From: Epichloe hybrida
Taxonomy: Eukaryota; Ascomycota; Sordariomycetes; Hypocreales; Clavicipitaceae
NCBI GenBank assembly: GCA_019022495.1
Contig: JAFEKR010000049.1
Coordinates: 1 to 64,000 of the forward strand
Reading direction: 5' to 3'
DNA: 64,000 nucleotides
Within the stretch, counting starts at the first letter, position 1; every line of letters starts with the position of its first letter. Of the stretch, positions 25,736 through 38,561 are shown one piece after another. The notes beneath the pieces are model-generated. The model was not told the origin of the DNA, ran no database searches, and worked only from the letters and a program-made list of their open reading frames with translations. The position numbers were made by a program, and so were the translations under genes.

Positions 25736-26315
25736 TTACGAATATTACTTATAGTTACATTACTTTTTATAGGTCTTAATATTATTAGTATTAAAGTTTA
25801 TTATAAATAAATAATTTATAAGTAAATAAAATATAAATACTAGTAAGTATAAGTAACTTACTATAGAAAAAGCTAAACTTTTTAGTTATTTAGTATTTTA
25901 AGGTTTTTTAAAATATTAATAAAATAAAATTTATTTCTCTTTTATGTTTTTTAATATTATAGTAATAGTATAATACTAATTATAGTTATTATAAGAACTA
26001 TAATTTATTATTTAAAAGTAAGTTATAGTCTTAATTTTAAATATACATTAAACTAAATATATTTAAGGTTATAAGAGTTATTAAAGTTATTAAAGTAATC
26101 ATCATATATTATTTTAAAGTAAGTCTTAGTATTATATCTAAAAATAAGTTTACCTAATTATAATTTAGGTTATTAAAGCTATTATAGTTATTATAATTTG
26201 TGATTTAAAGGTAAGTCCTAGTATTTTTCCTTATAATAGGTTAAACTTATTTTTTTATAGCTGAATATAGCTATATAGCCTAATTTAAATAATACTATTA
26301 GTTATATATTAATAT

Positions 26316-26805
26316 ACAGGTCGTGGGTTCGAATCCCACACGGGGCACAATTTTAGAGGTCTTGGTCACACCTCTAAAATTGAACCAATCGCAGGGCTAG
26401 AAAAAGTGGGTCTGGTGCCCCCACTTTTCTAGCCTTGCAAGCGAATTAAACAAGCTACTTCGCTATATAAATTAGCTAGGATACCCAGAGCTCTAGGGTC
26501 TAATTTTGAGCTAGGGTTTGCAACTATATTGCATAAATTGACGGATTTGGGAACCAGATTGAAGAAGACGGGGATAGTTAGAGGAAATATCGTTGTAAGA
26601 GAGTTGTAGATATCAAACACCTACGAGTTGGAACCATGTATGTAGTTAAACATCAAATCGTAGTAGGTTTTTCACCTAACTAGGCAACTAACTAGTTATC
26701 TAGTTATCTAGATAATTAGCAACCTAGTACGGTTTTCCTACTACAAAGCAATTACTGAAGGAGTACTAGTCAAAGCATAAAATTGCTATCTAGCGTAAAC
26801 AATAT
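26316..26805 (+). mobile_element. tRNA-derived (SINE-like) insert with two hairpins
   Basis: An insert of about 490 bp splits hAT copy A. It opens with the 3' half of a tRNA: T-arm GTGGGTTCGAATCCCAC with B-box GGTTCGAATCC (26326-26336) and an acceptor-like CGGGGCA; no A-box is present. Next come two stem-loops: 26348-26360 with 26370-26382 (13-bp stem) and 26396-26410 with 26418-26433 (about 14 bp, one bulge). The right end runs into an (AT)n tract. TATATTAATATA-like sequence on both sides may be a target duplication. A 5'-truncated SINE fits best; no coding capacity. The T-arm resembles tRNA-Lys, which is uncertain. Confidence 0.5.
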
Positions 26806-27564
26806 ATATATATATATTAATATATTATAAATATTAGTCTATTATATTCTTTATTAATATATTATAGTAATAAGATATATAAAGATACTATATATAACTT
26901 CTTAAAGCTTTAGAATTATAAAGCTAAAAGTAATATTAAATTAGTTTAAATAGGAAATAAATAGTTTAAGCTTTTTTAAAGTTCTTATTTTCTTTATTAT
27001 AATAAAATAGTACTAAGTATATACTCTATTAACTCCTAGTTATTTATTTACATTTATTAATTAATTATCTTATAATATTTTAGGGTATTTTCTAATTAGA
27101 ATAATAATAATAATTTATAGAAATAGGAAATAATTTATAGTAATAGTAAATAAAATAATATAAAGGTTTTTCTTAAAGTTTTATTAGTATAATAAAGTAT
27201 TAAGAATAATGGTATTATTAAAAAGTTATAATATTATATATAACACTAGTTATAGTAAAATCTTTAAAATAATATAATATTATAAATTATATAACTAATT
27301 AGATAAAATAGCTAATAATAAAAGGTTTCTATTAAGTAATTCTCTTTTGATCCTAATAATAACCTTAGCTAATAAAAAGTCCCACTTTTTTTCTACCTAA
27401 TAATACATTTGTATTGTTTATAGTAAGTGTAGTTATTACACTAACTACCTTACAAAAAATTGTATTTAATATAATATAATACAATAAATACAATTTTTTG
27501 TAAATATAATACAAATACAATTTTTCCGAAAAAATACAATAAATACAATACAAACAATACTCTG

Positions 27565-27896
27565 GCTATGAGATTAAAGCAAAGTTTATAATAAACTTTA
27601 TAGCTATATTAGCGCAAGATATAGTTATAATTTGTAACTATAGTTAAACTTAAATTCGTTTAAGTTTTGCTTATAGTATAAATTAATAATTCCCCTTTCT
27701 CTATAACTATATTTATTTTATCTCTTTATATCTTTTTATCTTATAGCTTTACTTATGCTTTAAAGCTCGAAGGCAAACTAAACATAACCTATTCTTACTT
27801 ATCTCTAATTTAATTTATTATAATCACTAGGTAGGTTTTGGCGTTACTAATTAACTAATTAACCCCTAACTAATTAGATAATAGTATAGCTAAGGG
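27565..27896. other. Spacer between two hAT-type copies
   Basis: 332 bp of AT-rich sequence with no recognised gene. It ends in GCTAAGGG (27889-27896), the target octamer of the next element. Confidence 0.5.
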
Positions 27897-28214
27897 CAGA
27901 GTATTGTTTGTAGTTACTTATTTACATTACATTACATTACATTACACCTTACACCTAATTACATTACATTACATGTAATTATTTGTAATTATTTTTAATT
28001 TTTTAATATTAAGGTTATATAATTAGATATAAATAGTAAAAAATATAATTTAACTATTAAAAAGTTTATATTAAGTTTATAAAAATATAAACTAAGGTCT
28101 TATTACTATCCTTACCTAAATTATAATTAATAAAACTAATAAAACTTATCTCTTAGGTTTATTTTAAAGAAAAAACCCTATAACTAAGTGTATTAGCTAT
28201 AATATAATTAATAT

Positions 28215-28710
28215 AATTACTTTTAGACTTACTTTTAAAATATCCCTTTTCTAGGATTAGATTATATAGTAAAGTAAACAAACTATAATTACATATAAGG
28301 GAAGATTAATAGGACCCACTTTTAGACCCACTTTTATAATATCTCTTTTCTAGGATTAGATTATATAGTAAAGTAAAGAAACCACAATTACATATAAGGG
28401 AAGATTAATAGGACTCACTTTTGGACCTACTTTTATAATATCTCTTTTCTAGGATTAGATTATATAGCAAAGTGAAGAAACCATAATTACATATAAGGGG
28501 TAATTAATAGGACCCACTTTTAGACCTACTTTTATAATATCTCTTTTCTAGGATTAGATTATATAGCAAAGTGAAGAAACCACAATTACATATAAGGGGT
28601 AATTAATAGGACCCATTTTTAGACCCACTTTTATAATATCTCTTTTCTAGGATTAGATTATATAGCAAAGTGAAGAAACTATAATTACATTTTAGGTGTA
28701 ATTAATAAGA
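28215..28710. repeat. 99-bp tandem repeat, five copies
   Basis: The phrase CTAGGATTAGATTATATAG starts at 28251, 28350, 28449, 28548 and 28647, a constant 99-bp period. Units also share GGACCCACTTTTAGACC and ACATATAAGG. The array is internal to the left part of the composite hAT-type insertion. Confidence 0.95.
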
Positions 28711-29920
28711 CTTACTTTTATACTTACTTTTAGAAGAAACTATATAACTAGAAAGGGAAACTAAAGATAGTAAATATTATTAAACTTACTTTTAAAGCTT
28801 ATTTTTAAATACCTTTAATATTAATAAATATTTATTATAAAATAGTTAAGTCCTTTTTTATTAGCTTTTCTAAGGTTTTTTACTTTTCTTTAGCATAAAA
28901 AACCTTAAAAGTTAATATAATTACCTATAATTATACTTAAATAGCTATATAGCTAGGAATTTCTTTATTATATATATTTAAATTTCTTTTTTATAATAAG
29001 AAATATATATATATAAATATATTATTATTAGAGTTTTAATCTTATTTATATATAATAAAAAGAAATTTCTTTAGGGTAATTATTATATTTTAAGTAAAGA
29101 AAGTATATTAAAAAGAATAGTAAATCTAAAAAAAAAGTTCTTTAACTAAAAAAACCTTTATAATTTAAAGAAAAAATAATAGTATAGTTTATTATTAGAA
29201 TATACTATATTTAGCTACTATATACCTGTAAATAGCTTATTAGTCTAAATAAGCTTTAACATTAAAAAATTATAACTAAATAACTAAATTATAACTAAAT
29301 AACTAAATTATAATAATAAAAAACAGTAATATTAAGTTAATAGAGAAAAATCTAAAGAATATTATAAGATATTAATATACCCCACTTATATTTTACCCTA
29401 ACATTACATTTGTAATGAATGTAATGTATTGTAATCAGAGTATTGTTTGTAGTGTAGTTAGTGTAGTTTTTAGGAAAAATTTGTATTTGTAGTGTAGTTT
29501 TTTTTTTCTTATAGTTAGTATAGTGTAGTTTTTTTTTTTTTATAGTTAGTGTAATGTAGTTTTTTTTTGCTTGTAGTGTTTTTTAGTTAGTAGTTTACTA
29601 ACTACACTAACTACAAAAACTACAATGTAGTGTTAGTAAAAAAAAAGTGGGCCTTTTTATTATATAATGTTATTATAAGGATTAAAAGAAAGCTAGTTAT
29701 ATAGAAGCTTTTATTATTACCTATTTTACTTAATTAGTTATAGAATTTATAATATTTACCTTTTTTAAGAATTTTACTATAACTAGGGTTATTTATAATA
29801 TTATACCTTTTTAATAATACTATTATACTTATTACTTTATTTTACTAATATAACTTTAAGAAATACCTTCTAATTATTTTATTTACTATTATTATTAATT
29901 ATTTTATATTTTTATTATTA

Positions 29921-30352
29921 ATTTAATTAAAAAATACCCTAAACTAATATAATTAAATTAAATTAGAAATCTAAATAAATATATAAAAGTTTATAGAATA
30001 TATACTTAGTACTTTAATATTATTATTAATATAATAAGAACTTAAAAAAAGCTTAAACTATTTATTTACTATTTAAACTAATTAAATATTACTTTAAGCT
30101 TTATAATTCTAAAGCTTTAAGAAGTTATATATAGTAATTTAATTAAAAAATACCCTAAACTAATATAATTAAATTAAATTAGAAATCTAAATAAATATAT
30201 AAAAGTTAATAGAGTATATACTTAGTACTTCAATATTATTATTATATAATAAGAACTTAAAAAAAGCTTAAACTATTTATTTACTATTTAAACTAATTAA
30301 ATATTACTTTAAGCTTTATAATTCTAAAGCTTTAAGAAGTTATATATAGTAA
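29921..30352. repeat. 216-bp tandem duplication inside hAT copy C
   Basis: ATTTAATTAAAAAATACCCT starts at 29921 and again at 30137, and both copies run to GAAGTTATATATAGTAA. Copies differ at only a few positions. The intact sister at 58145 carries this segment once. Confidence 0.92.
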
Positions 30353-31395
30353 CTTTATATATCTTATTATAATAATATATAAAGAAAGAATATAATAGAC
30401 TAATATTTATAATTTATTAATAGATAACTAATAGTATTATTTTAATTACCCTATATAGCTTAAATAAGCTATAAAAAATAAGTTTAACTTGTTTTTAAAA
30501 ATAATACTAGGACTTAGTTTTATATAATATATTATACTTATTATAAAAGCTTTAATAACTTTTATAACCTTAATTACTATTATTACTATAATTACTATTA
30601 TTTTATATTTATTATTATTTTAAAAAAACATAAAAGAGAAAACATTTTTATAATATTAATATTTTTAAAAACCTTAAAATACTAAGTTATTAAAAACTAT
30701 AGCTTTTACTATAGTAATTTACTTATAATAACTAGTATTTATATTTAAGTTATTTATTTATTATTTATTTATTATTAAACTTTAACACTAATAATATTAT
30801 AAGTAATCTTAGTAATCTTAGTAATCTTAGTAATCTTAGTAATCTTAGTAATACTAGTAATATTAGTAATATTAGTATTATAAGCTATTATAAGCTATAA
30901 TAAGCTATTATAAGCTATAATAAGATATAATAAGCTACTTATATTAAGTTTACTAGTAGTTTTTTTATAGTTTTTTTAAAATAAGTAATAATAATAATTT
31001 ATAGAAATATAAAATAATTTATAGAAATAGTAAATAATATAATAAGAAGGTTTTTCTTTAAGTTATATTAGGGAAATAAAGTATTAAGTTAAATAGTATT
31101 ATTAAAAAAGTATAATATTATATATAACCTTACTTAGTTATAATAAAATTATAAAAATAATATAATATTATAAATTCTATAATTAATTTAATAAAATAGG
31201 TAATAATAAAAGCTTTTATATAACTAGCCTTCTTTTAACCTTATAAATACTAATAACTAATAAAAAGTCTAATACTACATTTATAGTGTTTGTAGTTAGT
31301 GTAGTTTAGGGAAAAAAATTTATAGTGTAATGTATTGTAGTTTTTTTTTTTTTATAGTTAGTGTAGTGTAGTTTTTTTTTCCTTGTAGTTAGTGT

Positions 31396-31615
31396 AGTTT
31401 GTAGTGTAGTGTAGTTTGTAGTGTAGTGTAGTTTGTAGTGTAGTGTAGTTTGTAGTGTAGTGTAGTTTGTAGTGTAGTGTAGTTTGTAGTGTGGTGTAGT
31501 TTGTAGTGTAGTGTAGTTTGTAGTGTAGTGTAGTTTGTAGTGTAGTGTAGTTTGTAGTGTAGTGTAGTTTGTAGTGTAGTTACTACACTACACTACAAAT
31601 ACTACACTACACTAC
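31396..31615. repeat. 17-bp array (TTTGTAGTGTAGTGTAG)n at the hAT terminus
   Basis: About ten copies, followed by an inverted ACTACACTAC stretch next to the terminal repeat. The same array lies at 58165-58330 in the other full-length copy, so it is a subterminal feature of the family. Confidence 0.93.
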
Positions 31616-31644
31616 ACGTTTTAGTGCAATACTCTAGCTAAGGG

Positions 31645-31953
31645 TAATAAAAAGGACACTACCTTTGTGGCTTCCTTCGGACCTTCGGACAATAGATAGT
31701 CCGACCGTGGCTAAAGGGTAAAGCCACTAAAGGGATGCACATAATGTGATTAGATATATTACAAGCTACCCCGCTCCGTTAGCAGTGGCACCGCACTATA
31801 GCCTTACTTTTTTTCCTTTTTGCTTACCTTCTCTCCTAGCTAGATTTCTCTCCTTTTCCCTTTTCTCTTCTCTCTTAGTTATTAGCTATTATTATTAACT
31901 TTATTAAATTTAACCCCTTTACACTAGTGTAACGTTCCATAGTGTAACTAACA
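31645..31953 (+). mobile_element. 5' LTR (3' part) of the Ty1/copia element, copy 1
   Basis: From GACACTACC to AGTGTAACTAACA it matches the 3' LTR at 38250-38561 (shared AAGCCACTAAAGGGATGCAC, ACACTAGTGTAACGTTCC). The hAT composite interrupts it on the left, so the first part of this LTR is displaced or lost. A primer-binding-site-like AGTGGTTAATTATAACC follows directly. Less RIP-mutated than the 3' LTR (CTTCGGACCTTCGGAC is intact). Confidence 0.8.
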
Positions 31954-34900
31954 CTAATTAGTGGTTAATTATAACCATAGATAAGTTAGGTATTATAAGA
32001 AGAGATATTTCTGTAGATAACGTAGCCCCTTACCTCTTAAGCTAACCTAGATAGGCTATTTAGTTAGAGAGGCATAACTATAGAGTGTGCTAAAGGAAGA
32101 TAGACTAGAATCCTAGTTATAGGCTTATTAGACTTCTAAGGGATTAATTTATTAATCCTTAGGCTTATGGGATATAACCTTATTATATCTATCTAGGATA
32201 TTTAGTTAATTATTAATCTTATTATCTATCATAAGAAAACTAACTAAATAACTAAATCTATTGCTATAAGGCATTTTATTTAAACCTAACGTTAAAAACA
32301 ATCCTTAGCTAAGCTAGCTAACCTATATAACCTCCTTCTACACTCCCTTTATAACCCCTCTTCTCTCTTTATAGCTTTTTACGCCTTAGAGTTCTAAATA
32401 TTAAGTTATTTTTGCTTTTACGCTATCTTTATAGCTTACTCTTCCCTCTTTTTGCTGTTTTTCCCTCTTTTATACTTTTTCTGTTGTTTTTTGTTGTTTC
32501 CCTCTGTTTATCCTATTAATTCTATTTATCCTGTTTATCCTATTTTATTTATCTTGTTTATCCCACCCTATTTATCTTATTTATACTATTTACCTTGTTT
32601 TTCCTGTTTTTCCTGTTTTGCCTGTTTTTTAGACCTACCTAGTCTATCTCTCTTAATAAGCGTAGAAATTACGCTGTTATTATACTGCTATTTGCTTTAT
32701 TTAAATTATTTAAGAAGACTAAACCCTTCTTAAGAAAGGGATGGAATTAAATATTAGACTATTAATAAGATAAACTCCTTACCTTACTTCCCCTAATAAT
32801 AAGATATCCTAAAAGCCTTTAGAAATAGCTTCTAAAAGACTAGAAAAGAATAGTTTACTAAGGTAACTATAGCTATATTTATTTGCACTTATAAGAGACT
32901 AGGAAGAGCTTACCTAGCTAAACCTAGAGGCTACTACGTAGCCTAAACTTAATAATTAAATTATAAGGTTTATTTACACTAGTAAGAATTAAAATTAGTA
33001 AGAAGAAGACCTTTAGGAGAACTTTAGAGAAGATTTTAAAGGTTAGATAAAAGACATATTTAGGAGAGCTTCTAATAAGCTTATAAGAGAGCTACAAAAC
33101 TCCCTATAAGATAATAATGTTTATATTAGCTAAGGAGCAGGCCTTCCTATCCTAATAGCCCTTAAACGTGTGCTTTAAGAGATAATAATAACCCTATGAT
33201 TAGGAAATAAGTTATAATCTCCTAAACTACCTTATATATAACCCCTATAAGCCACTACCCTAAAGACCTTCCCTAATATTCCTTACCCTTAAAAGGAATA
33301 ATCTTTATATTTTCCATAAGAACCCTTATAATAATCTTAATTATATTAGGAGTTTAACCCTTAATAGCTTACCCTCCTTCCTTATTCCTTCCCTTTAGAT
33401 AAATAAATTATAAAGAAAATATTTAAGCTTATAAAGATATATAAGAATAGTAACTACTATAGTAAGAAGCTATATAACTTTCTCTTACTAAAACTTACGC
33501 TCTTTAAGAGTAAGTATAACTAAATTAACCTCCTTAAGTTATATTTTAGTAAAGCATTCCTTATTATATTAATAGGAAATACTAAATAACACTTTCTTAA
33601 TTACCTTACTAGTAAGAACCTCTCTTATAAAGAGATAATTATAAATATCTATTAATGATTTAAAATAGAAAGTAATTAATAGTTTTATTACTATAAGTAA
33701 AGTAATATAACCCTTAAAAATATTATTATATAGAACCCTAATAAGAGTAAGCTTAAGTGCCTTAAGATTTTATTAACTACCTTAAAGAGAGTTTATAAAG
33801 GGCTATACCCCTTTAATATAGTAAATATAAAGCTTTATAAGTAAACCTTAAATATAGTCTTTAGTATTCCTAAATATTAGGTAGTAAAGTATATACACAC
33901 GCTAGGCTTTAAGAACCTTACTAGTAACCTTTATAAATTAATTATAATTATAAAGAGTAGTATAAGAAGTAACTAATATCACTAGTATTAAGATAAAGAC
34001 TTATTAAAGGTAATGTTTATAGACTACTAATATAGCTAATAGAATTAAAGAGACTAAGGAAAAGGAGGTTATTATAGTAACTCTAGATAACCTAAGTAAT
34101 GCTTTATTTATAGTAAAAGTAACTACTAGTTATTAAACTATACTAATACTAAATATTAAAAAGAGAAAGAGAGGTAGTAAGCTAGTAAGAACTATTATTT
34201 ACCTCTTATAGAGAAGAAGTTTTAGGTATTTCTTACTTTATTTAAAGGAAATAATAGTAATAAGGAAAAGAAAAGAGAAGACTAGGAAACATAGCTTAAG
34301 GCCTTTACTTAGGACTAAGATAATAGTAATAATAATGTTAAGAAGAAGCTATTATTAAAGGCATAACTTAGTATTATATAATTCTTTTACATAGGATTAT
34401 AAATAATAGATAATGTTAATATCCTTGTAATGCTTAAGAATTAAGCTTTTTAATACGCCTTACTTAAGTAAAAGCTATACCTTAAAGAGGCTTCTAATAA
34501 AGATAATTTAATCTATTATACCTCTAAAGGACGCTATTTTAAAGAGATCTTTAGAGGAATTATACTAGATATAGGAGCCTTAGGCTAATTAACTACTAGT
34601 CTAGTATAAGCTAAAGCCTTGCTAAGATTAATGCTATTATTAATAATTAAACTCTATAACCTAGAAGTTATTTGCTTTAGTGCTAGATTAGTAATAACAC
34701 GTAGTATTATCTATATGCCTATAAAGCTTAGCTAAATTAACTTTTATATTCTTAACACTACTACACCCTTTCTCTTTTCCCTTACTAATATAAATAAAAT
34801 AAAGGTTAAGATTAATAACCTTACTAATATATTAATTTAAAACAATAAGACTATACCTATTATACGCAAATAGGGCTACCCTTAGTAACTTCTAAAGGCA

Positions 34901-37900
34901 AGAGAAACCGCTGCTTTTTACCTATTAAAAGGAGAGATTTATTAACTTTACTAAAGGTTTAGTTATCCCTTAATTTAATAGCTTATAAAGATTCTTTAAT
35001 AAGCTAGTTATAATATTAAACGTTATATAATTAAGAAGCTAACTAAAGTCTATTACTATTATTAGATAAATAGAAAAGCCCCTAGCTAGTTTAAATTCTC
35101 CCTTAAAGATAACTATAACTTTAACTATAAGATTATTATTAATATTATATAAATTAATAGCTAGCTAGTCCTTTATATTATTAATTTAGTAACCTTATTT
35201 TAAGTAGCCTAATTTCTTAACCCTAAGAAGCAGAAAGCTTATAATATCTAGGATGTAATTAGAGAGTGCTAGATTAATATATATCTAGGCCCTCTAGACT
35301 AAATTATTTACAATACTAGTAATAACTTTGCTTTAGCTAAATTTAGGCATTATACTTGCTTAATGTTAATTAATATTAATAAAATACCTATTAAAGCCTA
35401 TAATAGTATTAGAAAGGTTAAGAGATATTATAGACCTCTTTACTAGGCTTATAATATTATTATAGACTTAATTAGTAAGGAAATTACTTCTAAGTAGTAA
35501 CTCTAAATAGCTATTAAAGCTATTAATAACTTAGTAAGCCCTAATAGCCTTATGCTAACCTTACTAGTCTTTAGAGCTTACTTATAGATAATAGATAAGT
35601 TACTACTAAGTATCTTTATTATTTAATAAGCTAAAGTAATTTAGAAAGTAACTAATAAAGTCCACTATTACCTAGCTAAGAGGTAAGTCTATAAGGCCCT
35701 TAGCGCCTAGAATAGCCCTAATATATTGCTAATATATTAGCTATTACTATAGGCTAATATATATATATAAAGAGAAAAAGGCAGATAGCATAGCCCTTAT
35801 AAGCTATTAGCTACTAATAGGGAGACTTATATAGTTAAAATACCTTATAGCCTAGCTAAGTTTTACTCTATAGTAGTAAAGCTATACTATAAGGACTTAT
35901 AGTATATAAGGGCTAATAAGTAAAGCCTTTAGGATATTAAGGAGTATAACCTAGGCCTAGAGGTCCTTACTTATAATATAGCCCTTTCTTACACTATAGC
36001 TCTCTTTAATACTATAGTCTTATTATAAAAAGGGGCTAAGAGGGCCTAGGGGAATAAGCTACTTATAAAGGGTAGTAAGGTAAAGAAAAAAGAGAAAGAG
36101 ATACTAGTTAAGAGAAAGTAAAGGAGGCTAAGGAAAAACCTTATAGTTTAATTCTTTATTAATAAAGGTATAGAGAAGCCTATAAAGGCTATTAAGGCTA
36201 AAGGTAATCCTATAGGAAGCTATAGAGTTAAAGAACTTATAGTAAGCCTTAAGGTAGCTAAAGCTACCTCTATAGGAAGCTATAAAGCTAGTGGCCTTAG
36301 GGAAGTAAAAGTAAAGGTAACTAGGGCCTAGGTTTATAATCCTAAGGAGCTTATTAAACTTATAAAGCCTCTTATATTTATTAATAAAGACTAAGAGAAA
36401 GTATTAATTAAGGAGATTATAGCTAGAGAAGTGCTAAATATAGTATTTCTTATAGTAAAAGAAAAAGCTAACTAAAACCTTGCCCTTTAACTTTACTAAG
36501 AGGAAATATTATAACCCTAGGGAGCCCCTTTAAATAATCTAATTAAGCTAAGATTAATGTATTATAAGCTTATAATATATTTAGATTTATAATATTTAAT
36601 CTAGTAAAGTATAGAGGCCACTAGATCTTTAATTCTTATATAGTCTAAGAGATTAAAGGTAAAGGCACTTAAACACTATATAAGAAATTGTGCATTATGC
36701 AAGGGCATAATAATAGAGGAAAAGAGGCTATCTTAACCTAATTACTAACAATATAGCAATTAAGCTAATGGATTATTATAGCCCTTACTTCATTATTAAA
36801 GCGAAAGGGAATTTACCTTTAGCTATAAGACATTACGTAAGCTTATATTTAATCCTAAATAACCCTAAATAAGCTAATTATTATAAAGTTACTAAAGCAA
36901 ATTATATACCTCTTTCTAAAAGGTATAATAATAGAGGTTATTAAGCCCCTCTATAAGATTATAGAGGCTAGAACCCACTAGTAGGCAATATATTTTCGCT
37001 ACTATAGGGATAATCTTAACATAATAACCTTAATATACAATCCCTGCCTACTAATTACAGCCCTAAATAATAAAAACCTCTTTAGTATTATAAGGATATA
37101 AATAAATAACACACTAGGCCTTAGTAATAATAACTTCTTTAAGAAAGAAGAAAGAGAGCTTTAGAAGGCAAAGTTTATAGCTAAAGAAAAATAACGCCTT
37201 ATAACTACAAATCCCCTTATCTTTAATAGCTATATCTTAACCTAGAATACTAATAACTCCCTAACCTTAACCTAAAAGGGCTAAAGTTAGAAGATTAAGG
37301 AAATTAACCCTTAATCACTAATAGCAAGGCAAGATTACATAGAGTAAAGAGCCTAAGGAAGTTATATTATAACAGTCTATTAACTAGAGGTATTATATAA
37401 CCTGTTAATTACTATATAACACTAAGAACCCTCTGCTAATAATATCTTATAACTTAATAAACGCCTTAAGTGGCAAATTAAGCATTAGTAGCGGGGATTA
37501 TAGTATATTCCCTTAACTCTTAAAGAGGCGAAACTCTTTGTGTTTGTGAATAAGTCCCTTGCTAATAATAAAGATTTAAGTTTATAAATCGGATATATTA
37601 TCGTAATTAGTAACAAAGTAATAAAGGAGAATAACACCTTTATCTTAAAAGGGAATATTATTACATATAGCTTTACAAAAAGCAAGCATATAACCTATAG
37701 CGCACTTGCATCCGAGCTATATAGCATGGTTTAAGGTACTAATATTACGTACACAATATCTACAACCCTCTATATAATCACAGACTAATTAAAGATACCT
37801 TAGATCCTAATAATTCTTTATACAGACTCTTTCTTATTATATAAATGCCTTATAAAGCTAGGTATAATAAAAGAGAAGTGGCTAATAATTAATATTATAG

Positions 37901-38088
37901 CCCTTTAGCAGTTATATAAGAGAAGGGAAGTCTATAAAGTTAGATAGATTAATAGCAGCAATAATCTAGCTAATATAATAACAAAGGCATTACTAAATTT
38001 AGCCCTTTTAACCTTAATTAATTTAAACGAATTAATAATTTATGTAGAAGGATAGGTTAAGAGACTTACGAGGTTAGGTGGAGGGGAG
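31954..38088 (+). mobile_element. Ty1/copia-type retrotransposon, gag-pol relic, copy 1
   Basis: Plus strand, domains in copia order (integrase before reverse transcriptase). Gag-like region about 32780-34300. Protease near 34560 (IILDIGALG for a DTGA-type site). Integrase about 34900-35600, with NYNFNY-like, ECWINIYLGPLD and IKAYNSI.KVKRYY stretches. Reverse transcriptase about 36640-37100, with LRDITQAYVQS and VIKPLYSI.EA, where Y-VQS follows the catalytic Asp. RNase H about 37530-38070, with NNKDLSL.IGY, ASELYSMV, YTDSFLLYKCLIKLG and a final GWVKR-like stretch. Stops are almost all TAG/TAA. A purine tract GGTGGAGGGGAG precedes the 3' LTR. Inactive. Confidence 0.92.
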
Positions 38089-38561
38089 GATTAACATAAT
38101 AGGCATATAGGTATAGATTATAATAACGAGGTTAATTAGAATAACTAAAGCTATAATAGCTAATAAGGACTATGGATTTCTATTAAGGGATTCACTTATG
38201 TACACTTTCCTTTAATCTGATTTTTATTGCGTTTTTAGGCTCCTTTAGCCACAAAGAAAAAAGAGACTACTAGTGTAGCTTCCTTTAGACCTTTAGATAA
38301 TAGATAGTCTAACTATAGCTAAAGGGTAAAGCTACTAAAAGGATGCACATAATGCAATTAGATGCATTATAAGCTACCCTACTCCGTTAGTAGTAGCACT
38401 ACACTATAGCCTTACTTTTCTTCCTTTTTGCTTACCTTCTCTCCTAGCTAGATTCCTCTCCTTCTCTCTTTTCTCTTCTCTCTTAGTTATTAGCTATTAT
38501 CATTAACTTCATTGAATTTAACCCCTTCGCACTAGTGCAACGTTCCTTAGTGTAACTAACA
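38089..38561 (+). mobile_element. 3' LTR of the Ty1/copia element, copy 1
   Basis: About 473 bp, from just after the polypurine tract to GTGTAACTAACA. It matches the 5' LTR remnant at 31645-31953 and, inverted, the LTR at 55248-55718. The start is RIP-altered (GATTAAC in place of a TGTTA-type end). Confidence 0.88.

Larger units (their letters stand above)
25396..27564 (+). mobile_element. hAT-type non-autonomous element, copy A (left end lost, interrupted)
   Basis: Aligns with the intact element at 58145-60102 in the same orientation: 25770-26310 matches about 58950-59350, and 26820-27000 matches 59355-59530 (shared AACTTCTTAAAGCTTTAGAA). The right terminal repeat CAATACTCTG is at 27555-27564. 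The left terminal repeat and about 500 bp are missing. The flanking octamer would be GCTATGAG (27565-27572), but its partner on the left is not visible. The match is broken by a foreign insert at about 26316-26805. Confidence 0.8.
27897..31636. mobile_element. Composite hAT-type insertion with 8-bp target duplication
   Basis: Starts CAGAGTATTG (27897-27906) and ends CAATACTCTA (31627-31636, last base G to A). It is flanked on both sides by GCTAAGGG (27889-27896 and 31637-31644). CAG-type termini with an 8-bp duplication define the hAT superfamily. A second left terminus at 29437 shows that a complete smaller element occupies the right part, so 27897-29436 is either a second, related element whose right end was lost or a host copy. 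No transposase frame is visible. Confidence 0.85.
29437..31636 (-). mobile_element. hAT-type non-autonomous element, copy C
   Basis: Reverse orientation relative to 58145-60102. Both termini match that element, including the subterminal CACTAAAACGTGTAGTG on one side and TTTGTAGTGTAGTTAG on the other, and the interior is nearly identical (for example 29650-29820 against 59740-59900). It is 2,200 bp against 1,958 bp, mostly because of a 216-bp internal duplication. Its left neighbour ATTGTAAT does not match its right neighbour GCTAAGGG, so it is not a simple insertion on its own. Confidence 0.85.

Noticed and set aside
26316..26350. Functional tRNA gene
   Set aside because: Only the T-arm and acceptor 3' half are present; no D-arm, anticodon arm or A-box upstream.
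26396..26433. Helitron 3' end (hairpin near CTAG)
   Set aside because: No CTRR end between A and T with a 5' TC partner, and no RepHel frame; the tRNA half and AT tail fit a SINE-like insert better.
31396..31615. CRISPR-like appearance of the GTAGTGTAG arrays
   Set aside because: Direct repeats are contiguous with no unique spacers and sit at the end of a DNA transposon in a eukaryotic chromosome.
37485..37685. Minus-strand frame (and its twin at 56122-56322)
   Set aside because: Antisense shadow of the copia RNase H coding region, present in both copies because the underlying element is shared.
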